Shown here one piece after another: positions 28,863 through 37,648 of a stretch of DNA of 64,000 bases (within the stretch, counting starts at the first letter, position 1; every line of letters starts with the position of its first letter). The stretch spans positions 186,001 through 250,000 of the forward strand of contig NZ_FXAO01000003.1 in assembly GCF_900177645.1 (NCBI RefSeq), in the 5' to 3' direction. Made by a program: the position numbers and the translations under genes. The notes beneath the pieces were generated by a model that worked only from the letters and a program-made list of their open reading frames with translations, searched no databases and was not told the DNA's origin. The DNA comes from Arenibacter troitsensis (GTDB taxonomy: Bacteria > Bacteroidota > Bacteroidia > Flavobacteriales > Flavobacteriaceae).

Positions 28863-30059
28863 ATGTCCAATGTAAAACACAGTGCTAAATTGAAGTTAGG
28901 GGCATATATATTGCCTATTATAATTATTTCGCAGTTTGCGTGCACCTCCTTGTGGTTTGCTGGCAACGCCGTTTTGGATGATCTAGTCCTAAAAACAGGA
29001 TTGGGAACCGAAATTATTGGTTATGTATTGTCTTCAGTCCAAATAGGTTTTATTGTGGGTACCTTGGTGTTCGCCATTTTAATGATTGCGGATCGCTATT
29101 CTCCTTCCAAGGTCTTTATGATCAGCGCCTTTTTGGCCGCTTTGTGCAATATGGTGCTTCTGTTTCAGGATATCTCCAATACAACATTGTTTATGGCCAG
29201 ATTGGGCACCGGTTTTTTTCTTGCGGGCATTTACCCTGTAGGGATGAAGATTGCGGCCGATTATTATGAAAAGGGTTTGGGCAAGGCACTCGGTTATTTG
29301 GTCGGGGCCTTGGTGTTGGGTACGGCATTTCCGCATTTATTACAAGGTTTAAAACTGGGGGAAGATTATACCATGGTAATAAAAATAACCTCTTTGCTGA
29401 CTATTCTGGGTGGGGCGTCCATCTATTTTATGGTACCCAATGGTCCATATAGAAAATCAAGCAAGGTGTTGCAACTAAGAGCGGGGATGACCCTTTTTCG
29501 GATTCCAGCCTTTAAGAAAGCGGCTATAGGCTATTTTGGACATATGTGGGAATTATATGCCTTCTGGGCCTTTATTCCCTTTGCTATAAAAACCTATAAT
29601 TCCATTCATAATATTAACCTTCCATATTCCTTGTGGACTTTTTCTATAATTGGTCTGGGCGCTATTTCATGTGCCATTGGCGGAAATTTTGCTCTTAAAT
29701 GGGGTAGTGGAAAAGTGGCCATGTTCTCATTGCTGTTATCCGGGTTGCTTTGTATGGCCTCCCCATTATTTTTTCTTATGCCCACTTACCTATTCCTATT
29801 GGCCTTTTGCCTTTGGGGGATGTTCGTGGTTTCTGATTCTCCACAATTCTCTACCCTGGTTGCCTCTGCAGTACCTATAGAGTTAAAGGGTACGGCGCTT
29901 ACCCTTGTAAACAGCATTGGTTTCACCATCAGTATAATCAGCATACAATTGCTAACTTTTTGGTTGGAAGTTGTAGCTTCCAGCTATATTTTTACAGTTC
30001 TTACCATTGGTCCAATCCTAGGGATATGGGCAATGGGAAAAGGAGGGCTTAACAAATAA
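28863..30059 (+). CDS. MFS transporter
   Basis: This 398-residue protein has about 12 hydrophobic segments. The ADRYSPSKV loop after TM2 matches the MFS signature GxLaDRxGrkxxl. TM1 begins with PIIIISQFACTSLWFAGNAV. Its overall character is close to the CynX/NimT-like MFS group, whose substrates range from cyanate to nitroimidazoles. It lies 67 bp after the trehalose synthesis gene; a role in sugar export or uptake is possible but not supported by any substrate residue I can name. Confidence 0.85.
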   Translation: MSNVKHSAKLKLGAYILPIIIISQFACTSLWFAGNAVLDDLVLKTGLGTEIIGYVLSSVQIGFIVGTLVFAILMIADRYSPSKVFMISAFLAALCNMVLLFQDISNTTLFMARLGTGFFLAGIYPVGMKIAADYYEKGLGKALGYLVGALVLGTAFPHLLQGLKLGEDYTMVIKITSLLTILGGASIYFMVPNGPYRKSSKVLQLRAGMTLFRIPAFKKAAIGYFGHMWELYAFWAFIPFAIKTYNSIHNINLPYSLWTFSIIGLGAISCAIGGNFALKWGSGKVAMFSLLLSGLLCMASPLFFLMPTYLFLLAFCLWGMFVVSDSPQFSTLVASAVPIELKGTALTLVNSIGFTISIISIQLLTFWLEVVASSYIFTVLTIGPILGIWAMGKGGLNK

Positions 30060-30114
30060 TTAAGAAGCTAATTTTACGGATAGACGTAACTTACCAAGTT
30101 AAAAATCAAGACCA

Positions 30115-31446
30115 ATGCACAAATTTGCTTTTGCCTGTATATTTCTATTTTCCTTTGGCCTAATGGGACAGACAGACCAGCGTATTTATGATATTATAAA
30201 TGAGGTTTCGGCCGAAAGAATCAAAAAAGATGTCACCACTTTGGTAAACTTTGGTACACGTCATACCTTGAGTGATACTATTTCCAATACAAGGGGTATA
30301 GGGGCAGCAAGACGATGGATTAAAAGTGAATTCGATAGAATCTCCAATGACTGTAACAATTGCCTTGAGGTTAGTTATCAAAGGGATCTGGTTAAAAAGG
30401 AAGAAAGCCATCGGATACCCAAGGATGTCTATGTAGTTAATGTATTGGCAATTCAAAGGGGTACCAAATATCCTGATCGCTATATCATTATGAGCGGGGA
30501 TATTGATTCACGTGTCAGCGATGCCAATAATTACACCTCAGATTCTCCCGGTGCCAATGATAATGCCAGTGGTATGGCAGGAACCATAGAGGCTGCAAGG
30601 GTGCTGTCCAAATATAAATTTGAGAACAGTATCATATACCTTGGGCTTTCGGGAGAGGAACAGGGTCTTTTTGGGGGGCAGGGTCTGGCAAAATACGCCA
30701 AGGAAAACCGATGGGACATTATTGGAATATTCAATAATGATATGATAGGTAATATAAAGGGGGGTGACGGAATTATTAGCAACATCGATTTTAGGATTTT
30801 TTCTGAACCTGTGCCACCGACCGAGACCGAAAGGGAAAGAAATATGCGAAGATTTTATGGAGGGGAAGTGGATGGCATTTCCAGACAATTGGCTAGATAC
30901 GTTTATAAAAACGTGAAAACCTATATGCCGGAAATGAACCCTATGATGATCTATAGATTGGATAGGTTTGGACGTGGTGGCCACCACCGTCCTTTTAATG
31001 ATGCGGGTTATGCAGGAATTAGAATAATGGAGGCACATGAAAATTACACCCAACAGCATCAGGATATTCGTGTAGAAGATGGAATTGCCTATGGGGATGT
31101 TTTGGAACATGTAAATTTTGACTATGCCAAAAAACTAACTTCGGTGAACGCTATTAATCTCGCTTCGTTGGCTTGGGCTCCACCTGCTCCCAAAGAGGTA
31201 AGTATTGGAGGTATTGTAGAACCCTCGGCAAAACTTCAATGGAGCAAGGTTCCCGGTGCTATGGGATATAAGATCTATTGGAGGGATACCACCTCCCCTA
31301 CTTGGGACCATAGTAGGTATGTTGGTGATGTTTCGGAATTTACCTTGGAAGGCGTGATATTGGACAATTTTTTCTTCGGGGTGTCTGCTGTGGGAAAGGA
31401 CGGTTTTGAAAGTGTGGTGGTGTTCCCCAATGCCATTTTAAGGTAA
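30115..31446 (+). CDS. Secreted M28-family metallopeptidase with C-terminal fibronectin-like domain
   Basis: This is a 443-residue exported zinc aminopeptidase-like protein. The signal peptide ends near G18 before QTDQ. The M28 core has the metal-bridging Asp149 in PGANDNASG, the acid/base pair E181-E182 in SGEEQGLFG, and NNDMIGN (234-240), which carries a further ligand. The usual first ligand in HxD is D129 here (GDIDSR, 128-133), an Asp for His change. Residues about 348-443 form a fibronectin III-like domain (KLQWSKVPGAMGYKIYW). There is no T9SS C-terminal sorting domain, so it is likely periplasmic. It is the first of three same-direction hydrolase genes. Confidence 0.85.
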   Translation: MHKFAFACIFLFSFGLMGQTDQRIYDIINEVSAERIKKDVTTLVNFGTRHTLSDTISNTRGIGAARRWIKSEFDRISNDCNNCLEVSYQRDLVKKEESHRIPKDVYVVNVLAIQRGTKYPDRYIIMSGDIDSRVSDANNYTSDSPGANDNASGMAGTIEAARVLSKYKFENSIIYLGLSGEEQGLFGGQGLAKYAKENRWDIIGIFNNDMIGNIKGGDGIISNIDFRIFSEPVPPTETERERNMRRFYGGEVDGISRQLARYVYKNVKTYMPEMNPMMIYRLDRFGRGGHHRPFNDAGYAGIRIMEAHENYTQQHQDIRVEDGIAYGDVLEHVNFDYAKKLTSVNAINLASLAWAPPAPKEVSIGGIVEPSAKLQWSKVPGAMGYKIYWRDTTSPTWDHSRYVGDVSEFTLEGVILDNFFFGVSAVGKDGFESVVVFPNAILR

Positions 31447-31472
31447 TATTAGGACGGTTAGAACTAAATTTT

Positions 31473-32261
31473 ATGAAATTAAATTTGCAATTATTTGTCC
31501 TGGTGTTGGGCTTTAGCGGGATTATGCAGGCCCAGGGGCCACAACAACTTGCCGAAACTCCCAAACATGGGGAATGGGTAGATTTCAAAAGGGATAACGG
31601 AAGCGTACTAAAGGCTTTGGTGGTACATCCTGAAAGTGGAGAACCGAGTAAGGCGGTGATAATAGTTCACGAAAATTTGGGGTTAAACCAATGGATAAAG
31701 GACTTTTCGGAGATGGTGGCTAATCAGGGTTTTGTAGTAATAGCCCCGGATCTGATATCCAATAGTGTTGAGGGACTTGAAAGAACCACCGATTTTGAAA
31801 ATGGCGATAAAGTTAGGGAAGCTATATACGCCTTGGACCAGGAGCAAGTTACCAAAGATTTGGATTTGGTCTTTCAATATATAATGAACGACCCAACCAC
31901 CAATGGTAAAATTTCCGTGGTGGGATTTGGTTGGGGAGGAACACAAAGTTTCAATTATGCGGCTCAAAACCCAAATCTGGAAAGTGTAATGGTGTACTAC
32001 GGTACCGCTCCAAAAGATGTAACCTCATTAAGAAATATTAAATCCCCGATATATGGTTTTTACGGTGCAGCCGACGATAGGGTAAATGGAACGATACCCG
32101 ACACTGAAAAGGCAATGAAAGAGTATGGTAATCATTATTCGTTTGATATTTATGAAGGTGCAGGACATGCATTTATGAGCAGAGGTGCCGAAGAAGCTTA
32201 TGGCCCCAATACAATGGCTTGCGAGAAGTCATGGAAAAAATTAATAACTCTTTTGAAATGA
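31473..32261 (+). CDS. Dienelactone hydrolase-family protein lacking the nucleophile
   Basis: This is a 262-residue alpha/beta-hydrolase with a signal peptide (1-20, MQAQ cleavage). The dienelactone hydrolase fold is seen from ENLGLN (67-72) and VVIAPDL (88-94). At the nucleophile elbow, where the family has GxCxGG or GxSxGG, the sequence is G151FGWGG156, so the Cys/Ser is Gly153 (codon GGT, 31929-31931). The acid (AADDRVNG) and histidine (GAGHAFM) segments remain. It may therefore be catalytically dead or use another mechanism. It overlaps the M1 peptidase gene by 4 bp, and the M28 gene lies 26 bp upstream, so all three are likely co-expressed. Confidence 0.83.
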   Translation: MKLNLQLFVLVLGFSGIMQAQGPQQLAETPKHGEWVDFKRDNGSVLKALVVHPESGEPSKAVIIVHENLGLNQWIKDFSEMVANQGFVVIAPDLISNSVEGLERTTDFENGDKVREAIYALDQEQVTKDLDLVFQYIMNDPTTNGKISVVGFGWGGTQSFNYAAQNPNLESVMVYYGTAPKDVTSLRNIKSPIYGFYGAADDRVNGTIPDTEKAMKEYGNHYSFDIYEGAGHAFMSRGAEEAYGPNTMACEKSWKKLITLLK

Positions 32262-33880
32262 AAAAAATTACATCTACATTTTTGTTGTCCATTGGACTTT
32301 TGTCCTTTGCGCAACAACAAAATTACACGGAACAGGATTCCCTTAGAGGCAGTATTACTCCTGAGCGTTCTTGGTGGGACCTTAATTTCTATAATTTAAG
32401 TGTTGAAGTGAAACCAGATGAAAAATATATTTCGGGTAGTAATATAATTCGTTATACGGTATTGGAGGAACAACAGCGGCTGCAAGTAGACCTTCAACCT
32501 CCCTTAATTATTGAAAAGATCACCCAGGAAGGAAAAGAATTAAAATGGGATTCAAATGGGAATGCCCATTTTGTTACCCTTAACAAGCCTCAACGTAAAG
32601 GGGACGTAAATGAAATAAAAGTGTATTACTCCGGCCATCCAAAAGAAGCCGTCAGGGCCCCATGGGATGGAGGTTTCTCATGGAAAAGGGATGACAAGGG
32701 AAAACATTTTGTAGCTACTTCCTGTCAAGGTTTGGGCGCCAGCGTATGGTGGCCAAATAAGGACCATATGTACGACGAGGTAGATAGCATGGCCATAAAC
32801 ATTACAACCCCAAAAGATTTGATGGATGTTTCCAATGGTAGGCTTCTAAAAGTAGTGGAAAATAAGGATAGTAACACCTATCATTGGTATGTGTCCAATC
32901 CTATCAACAATTATGGAGTTAATATAAATATTGGCGATTATGTGCATTTTGGTGAAACCTATAAAGGGGAAAAGGGAAAACTGACGATGGACTATTATGT
33001 ATTACGGGGTAACGAGGAAAAGGCCAGGGAACAGTTTAAGCAGGCTCCGATGATGATGGAAGCCCTGGAACATTGGTTTGGTCCCTACCCATTTTACGAA
33101 GACGGTTATAAACTGGTAGAAGTGCCATATCTCGGGATGGAGCATCAAAGTTCTGTCACCTACGGAAATCAGTTCAAGAATGGTTATTTGGGCAGGGACC
33201 TTTCAAAAACAGGATGGGGATTAAAATTCGATTTTATCCTTATCCACGAATCGGGTCATGAATGGTTTGCCAACAATATAACTTATAAGGATATGGCCGA
33301 CATGTGGGTACATGAAGGGTTTACCGCTTATTCGGAAAATTTATACTTGGATTACCACTTTGGCAAGCAAGCTGCTTCGGATTATGTTATTGGTACCAGG
33401 GGCAATATTCAAAACGACAAACCTATCATAGGAACCTATAACGTTAATCAAAGTGGTTCTGGGGACATGTATTACAAGGGTGCCAATATGCTGCATACCA
33501 TAAGGCAATTGGTGAATGATGATGAAAAATGGCGGACTATTTTAAGGGGTCTCAATAGGGAGTTTTACCATCAGACCGTAACTACTAAACAGATAGAAGA
33601 ATATATTGGCAACACTTCTGGTATAGACCTTTCTCAATTTTTTGACCAATATTTGCGTACCTCTAAAATACCTATGCTGGAATATCAGGTGAACGGCAAT
33701 CAAATACGATTTAGATATACCAATATTGTCGATGGTTTTGATATGCCTTTAAAACTAAGTATAAATGGTACTGTAGAATGGGTGTATCCTACCTCTGATT
33801 GGAAATCTAAATCATTTGAAAAGGATATAAAATCGGTTAATGTGGATAAAAACTTTTATGTGGAGTATAAAACAATTTAA
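32258..33880 (+). CDS. Exported M1-family metallopeptidase
   Basis: I place the start at 32258, giving 540 residues: this ATG overlaps the upstream stop as ATGA and begins directly with the signal peptide MKKITSTFLLSIGLLSFAQ, whereas a start at 32219 would put 13 extra polar residues before it. M1 aminopeptidase features are H330ExxH334 with the third zinc ligand E353, and GMEH (293-296) in place of GAMEN for substrate N-terminus binding. It lacks the long C-terminal armadillo domain of PepN (about 870 residues), as is usual for short periplasmic M1 proteins of this phylum. It probably works on peptides with the adjacent M28 enzyme. Confidence 0.9.
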   Translation: MKKITSTFLLSIGLLSFAQQQNYTEQDSLRGSITPERSWWDLNFYNLSVEVKPDEKYISGSNIIRYTVLEEQQRLQVDLQPPLIIEKITQEGKELKWDSNGNAHFVTLNKPQRKGDVNEIKVYYSGHPKEAVRAPWDGGFSWKRDDKGKHFVATSCQGLGASVWWPNKDHMYDEVDSMAINITTPKDLMDVSNGRLLKVVENKDSNTYHWYVSNPINNYGVNINIGDYVHFGETYKGEKGKLTMDYYVLRGNEEKAREQFKQAPMMMEALEHWFGPYPFYEDGYKLVEVPYLGMEHQSSVTYGNQFKNGYLGRDLSKTGWGLKFDFILIHESGHEWFANNITYKDMADMWVHEGFTAYSENLYLDYHFGKQAASDYVIGTRGNIQNDKPIIGTYNVNQSGSGDMYYKGANMLHTIRQLVNDDEKWRTILRGLNREFYHQTVTTKQIEEYIGNTSGIDLSQFFDQYLRTSKIPMLEYQVNGNQIRFRYTNIVDGFDMPLKLSINGTVEWVYPTSDWKSKSFEKDIKSVNVDKNFYVEYKTI

Positions 33881-33883
33881 TTC

Positions 33884-34456
33884 TTGAAAGCAAAAGAACA
33901 GTTTTATTTTAAATCGGTTGTCGAATGGCGCGCTTGGTTAGAGGCCAATCACGCCCAAAGTACTGGGGTACATCTTATTTTTTATAAAGTGGCCCACGAA
34001 AATGATAGTATGCGTTGGGAAGAAGCTGTAAAGGTGGCCCTGTGCTTTGGATGGATAGACAGTACGGTTAAAAGTCTTGGGGAGGGGAAAAGACGACAAT
34101 ATTTTTGCCCCAGAAAACCAAAAAGTGTTTGGAGTAAATTAAACAAAGCCTATATAAGAGAACTCAAAGCTAAAGGGGAAATGCATCCAAGCGGACTGGC
34201 TAAAATTAAGGAGGCAAAAATAAATGGTTCCTGGAATGCCATGGACGATGTTGAAAAGGGTGTTATCCCTGAGGATTTGCAAATTGCATTCGATGCGGAG
34301 CCATTAGCCTATATTAACTTTCAGGGTATTGCAGCCAGTTACAGAAAAAGCTATCTTTATTGGCTTTACCAAGCCAAACGGGAAGAAACGAGGCAGAGGC
34401 GAATTGGAGAAATTATATCGCTTTGCAAAGAAAATAAAAAGAGCCGCGATCAATAA
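33884..34456 (+). CDS. YdeI/OmdA-family protein (DUF1801-fold, bacteriocin-protection type)
   Basis: This 190-residue cytoplasmic protein starts at TTG (33884), three bases after the M1 stop; there is no in-frame ATG before the conserved region. The pattern FYFKSVVEWRAWLEANH followed by VHLIFYKV, ALCFGWIDSTVKSL, QYFCPRKPKSVWSKLN and basic C-terminal helices is typical of the YdeI / OmpD-associated family. Members have been linked to resistance to cationic peptides or bacteriocins, but the biochemical activity is unknown. It appears to be the last gene of the M28-DLH-M1 run. Confidence 0.82.
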   Translation: MKAKEQFYFKSVVEWRAWLEANHAQSTGVHLIFYKVAHENDSMRWEEAVKVALCFGWIDSTVKSLGEGKRRQYFCPRKPKSVWSKLNKAYIRELKAKGEMHPSGLAKIKEAKINGSWNAMDDVEKGVIPEDLQIAFDAEPLAYINFQGIAASYRKSYLYWLYQAKREETRQRRIGEIISLCKENKKSRDQ

Positions 34457-34498
34457 ATGGTTAGCTTCGTAAAATTCTAAATCCAATAATTATTTAAA

Positions 34499-35233
34499 AT
34501 GGACATAAATCTAGCAGTACTAATAGACGGTGACAATATTCCCTCGGCATATGTAAAGGAGATGATGGAGGAAATTGCCAAATACGGCAACCCTACCATA
34601 AAAAGGATATATGGGGACTGGACCAATCCCAAACTATCCAAATGGAAGAATTTGTTATTGGAAAACGCCATAACCCCAATACAACAATACGCTTATACCA
34701 CCGGTAAAAATGCAACCGACTCTGCGATGATAATAGATGCCATGGATATCCTGTATTCCAATAAGGTTAGTGGTTTTTGTATAGTTTCCAGTGATAGCGA
34801 TTTCACCCGTTTGGCTACAAGGTTAAGGGAGGCCGGTATGAATGTGATTGGCATTGGGGAAAAGAAAACCCCCAACCCGTTTATTGTAGCTTGTGATAAA
34901 TTTATTTACATTGAAATTCTGAAAAACCAATCAGAGGAAAGTTCTTCGGAAACTGCAGATAGCAAGCGGGACAAGAAGGACAATGTGGACAAGATTACCC
35001 AAAAGGAAATTAAACTAATAGCCTCTACTATTTCAGACCTTGCCGATGAGGATGGATGGGCCTTCTTGGGAGATGTGGGTAGCCTACTGCAGAAGAAGCA
35101 GCCCAATTTTGATTCACGTAACTATGGTTTTCAGAAATTAACGCCATTGATTAAGTCCATTAAAAACTTTGAAATAGACCAACGCGAAAATGTGAAGGGA
35201 CGGTTTAAATTAATTTACGTTCGAAACAGGTAG
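34499..35233 (+). CDS. NYN-domain ribonuclease-like protein with C-terminal OST-HTH/LOTUS domain
   Basis: This 244-residue protein has a PIN-like NYN domain (1-140) with acidic site residues D10 and D12 in LIDGDNIP, D74 in NATDSAMIIDAMD, and D99 and D101 in SSDSDFTRLA. A lysine- and serine-rich linker (about 143-168) leads to an OST-HTH/LOTUS domain (about 170-240, with DLADEDGWAFLGDVGSLL and NYGFQKLTPLI). NYN-LOTUS proteins are the bacterial relatives of eukaryotic MARF1/Limkain and are thought to bind RNA or G-quadruplexes. The RNA target is unknown. It is probably monocistronic. Confidence 0.9.
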   Translation: MDINLAVLIDGDNIPSAYVKEMMEEIAKYGNPTIKRIYGDWTNPKLSKWKNLLLENAITPIQQYAYTTGKNATDSAMIIDAMDILYSNKVSGFCIVSSDSDFTRLATRLREAGMNVIGIGEKKTPNPFIVACDKFIYIEILKNQSEESSSETADSKRDKKDNVDKITQKEIKLIASTISDLADEDGWAFLGDVGSLLQKKQPNFDSRNYGFQKLTPLIKSIKNFEIDQRENVKGRFKLIYVRNR

Positions 35234-35269
35234 ATCCATTTTTTTCAAGTTAGTTGAATAAATAGTTCA

Positions 35270-35320
35270 GGACAATTCAGATTGTCCATATTGGTTAATC
35301 CCCCCTGTCACCAATACAGG
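35270..35320 (+). promoter_or_regulatory. Structured leader with two inverted repeats before the amidohydrolase gene
   Basis: GGACAAT (35270-35276) pairs with ATTGTCC (35281-35287) around a TCAG loop. CCTGT (35304-35308) pairs with ACAGG (35316-35320). ATTGGT just after the first hairpin could instead pair with ACCAAT at 35310-35315, giving mutually exclusive folds. No T-run follows. Confidence 0.3.
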
Positions 35321-35351
35321 CATAGTGTATTAACTTAAAACCTATATCAAC

Positions 35352-36728
35352 ATGAAAAAAATTAGTTTACTCATTTGTATTGTAACTTTTCTTTCCTGTT
35401 CGCCAAAAAAGAAAAGCATTAGTCCCACAGCCATATTGATAACAGATGTCAATATTGTTGATGTTAGTAATGGTAATATCCTAAAAAATAGACAGGTAGT
35501 AATCGACTCTGGGAAAATTAAAAAAATAGTCGAGTCGGTCGAAAACGCTGAGGAATACCCAAATAAAATTGAAGCTAAGGATAAATATATTATTCCAGGA
35601 CTGGCAGAAATGCATGCGCACATCCCCCAGCCCCCCACCAGCGACACCCGCATTGAGGAAACTTTGTACCTATACCTTTCCAATGGGATTACCACTATTA
35701 GGGGAATGTTGGGTCATCCAACCCATCTGGTTTTAAGGGAAAAAGCTTTAAAGGGCGAGATTTTAAGCCCTCGTATTTTTACTTCCAGTCCTTCATTTAA
35801 TGGCAATTCCGTAACCACCAAGGAAGAAGCTGTGCAGAAAGTTACCGCTTATAAGAATGAAGGATACGACTTTCTTAAAATACACCCAGGGATGCAGTTG
35901 GAAGTTTTTGATCAAATGGTGGAAACCGCCAATAAGCTTAACATTCCCTTTTCCGGCCATGTACCGGTAATGGTAGGTATTCGTCACGCCTTGGAAAGTA
36001 AATATGCTTCCATAGACCATGTAGATGGCTATTTGGAAGGACTTGTACCGGAATCTGAAGGTGTTGATCCTACTGCCAATGGTTTTTTTGGATACTCTTT
36101 TACCCCACTGGCCGATACTACCAAAATTGATGAATTGGTGGCGCTGACCAAAAAGAACCAGGTATGGATTGTACCCACTCAAAGTTTATTTGAGAGGTGG
36201 TTTGCCCCGGTAAGTTCCGACGAATTGTTGAAGCAACCGGAAATGAAATATATGCCCGTTTCCACCTTGAAGGATTGGAAGAGAAGAAAGGATGAATCCA
36301 CAAAACCTGAAAACGGTTTTAACGAAGAGCAATGGAATAAGTTTACAGCCATAAGAAGACATTTGATCCGAAAATTACAGGAGAATGGTCACGGGATGTT
36401 ATTGGGATCGGATGCTCCACAATTGTTCAACGTGCCTGGCTTTTCCATTCATCATGAGGTTGCCGGGATGTTGGAGGCCGGACTCACTCCTTTGGAGATT
36501 TTGCAATCGGGTACCATTAACCCGGCCATTTTCTTTGGCATGGAGGATACCTTTGGAAGCATAAAGGAAGGTCTGGATGCAGATATGGTACTCTTAAATG
36601 CTAATCCCTTATTGGATATTTCGGCCTTGAAAGATATTTCTGGTGTCATGGTGCGCGGAAAATGGTTGTCCCAGGAATCTATAGCGGAGAAGTTGGAGCA
36701 AATAGCCACTAATGCCAAGAACAATTAA
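35352..36728 (+). CDS. Amidohydrolase-family lipoprotein
   Basis: This is a 458-residue metal-dependent hydrolase anchored as a lipoprotein (signal peptide with LSC lipobox, Cys16). The amidohydrolase-superfamily ligands are visible: H88 and H90 (EMHAH), probable carboxylated K176 (FLKIHPG), H203 (SGHVP), H223 (IDHVDG) and D354 (LGSDAPQ). It resembles imidazolonepropionase-like or prolidase-like periplasmic members that act on N-acyl or dipeptide substrates. The substrate is not determined. The C-terminal beta-sandwich (LDADMVLLNANPL) is intact. The preceding 118 bp contain two inverted repeats. Confidence 0.88.
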   Translation: MKKISLLICIVTFLSCSPKKKSISPTAILITDVNIVDVSNGNILKNRQVVIDSGKIKKIVESVENAEEYPNKIEAKDKYIIPGLAEMHAHIPQPPTSDTRIEETLYLYLSNGITTIRGMLGHPTHLVLREKALKGEILSPRIFTSSPSFNGNSVTTKEEAVQKVTAYKNEGYDFLKIHPGMQLEVFDQMVETANKLNIPFSGHVPVMVGIRHALESKYASIDHVDGYLEGLVPESEGVDPTANGFFGYSFTPLADTTKIDELVALTKKNQVWIVPTQSLFERWFAPVSSDELLKQPEMKYMPVSTLKDWKRRKDESTKPENGFNEEQWNKFTAIRRHLIRKLQENGHGMLLGSDAPQLFNVPGFSIHHEVAGMLEAGLTPLEILQSGTINPAIFFGMEDTFGSIKEGLDADMVLLNANPLLDISALKDISGVMVRGKWLSQESIAEKLEQIATNAKNN

Positions 36729-36874
36729 TTTCCACTAATTCCATAAATATCACTATTTGGATTTTGAAAATGTATTCATGATTTTGGATGTTTGCTTCAA
36801 GTCTTGAATCATGACGAAATAGAAAGCTTTTGATTGGATATCCCCCAAAAAAAAGGTCATTTCTGTAGAAACTG

Positions 36875-36882
36875 TATTTTTG
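36875..36882 (+). promoter_or_regulatory. Possible -7 box for the DUF2490 gene
   Basis: TATTTTTG matches TANNTTTG exactly, 78 bp before the ATG at 36961. No TTTG is found at 17-23 bp upstream. Confidence 0.28.
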
Positions 36883-36960
36883 GGACTTGGGCGGTATAAA
36901 ATCGCTTAAAACGAAACTTAAATAATAGATATAAACACAAAAAAGAAACGCGTTAACATT

Positions 36961-37644
36961 ATGAAGAAAATTTTAGGCTTACTTATCCTTATTTCAACCT
37001 TTACAATGAAAGCACAGGAAAATGGCGAAAACAAATTGGGATCTTGGCATATGTATTTCGGTACCAATAAGATTAGCAACAAACTAAGTATCCACACAGA
37101 AGCCCAGCTTCGCTATTATGAACAGGCCAAAAATTTCAACCAATTGCTTTTGAGAACCGGGTTAAACTATCATATTGATGCCAATGCATGGACCACATTT
37201 GGATATGGATATATTGTTACGGACGGTAGTTTCGAGGAATTCCCGGATGAAACGAACTCTATAGAGCATCGTATTTTTGAGCGATTTTTTCTTAAAAATA
37301 AGGTGTGGGAATTTAACTTTGAACACAGATATACCTTGGAACAACGTTTTTTGGACTTTGGGGATCGTAACGATGTACAACATAGGATGCGGTATCGTTT
37401 GCAGATGACCCTTCCCTTGACCAATACATTTTTCCTTAATTTCTATGACGAAATCTTTATAAATCTTCAAGATGATGCCTTTGGTCAAAACCGCCTTTAC
37501 GCTGCCCTCGGAATTAATGTGACCAATAATTTGAGTGTACAGGCGGGCTATTTAAAAAATCATTTTTCAGAGGCACATTATGACCGACTTCAGATAGGTG
37601 TTACCTATAATCCCGACTTAAGGGGTGTATTGAAGAAAAAATAG
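36961..37644 (+). CDS. DUF2490 domain-containing outer-membrane protein
   Basis: This 227-residue protein has a signal peptide (1-19, MKAQ). The remainder alternates polar and aromatic residues in strand-like blocks (KLSIHTEAQLRYYEQ, WTTFGYGYIVTDG, RMRYRLQMTLPL, FFLNFYDEIFINL), predicting a small beta-barrel of 10-12 strands. I recognise this as DUF2490, a Bacteroidota family of unknown function. It lies 4 bp before the hydrolase-OsmC fusion gene and is therefore probably co-transcribed with it. Confidence 0.85.
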   Translation: MKKILGLLILISTFTMKAQENGENKLGSWHMYFGTNKISNKLSIHTEAQLRYYEQAKNFNQLLLRTGLNYHIDANAWTTFGYGYIVTDGSFEEFPDETNSIEHRIFERFFLKNKVWEFNFEHRYTLEQRFLDFGDRNDVQHRMRYRLQMTLPLTNTFFLNFYDEIFINLQDDAFGQNRLYAALGINVTNNLSVQAGYLKNHFSEAHYDRLQIGVTYNPDLRGVLKKK

Positions 37645-37648
37645 TAGT

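Noticed and set aside
30538..31110. 190-residue antisense ORF
   Set aside because: It lies wholly opposite the M28 peptidase gene, whose motifs are clear; the antisense product has no coherent domain.
32219..32257. Upstream start for the M1 peptidase
   Set aside because: It would add 13 polar residues before a clear signal peptide and overlap the upstream gene by 43 bp; the ATG at 32258 gives a standard ATGA overlap.
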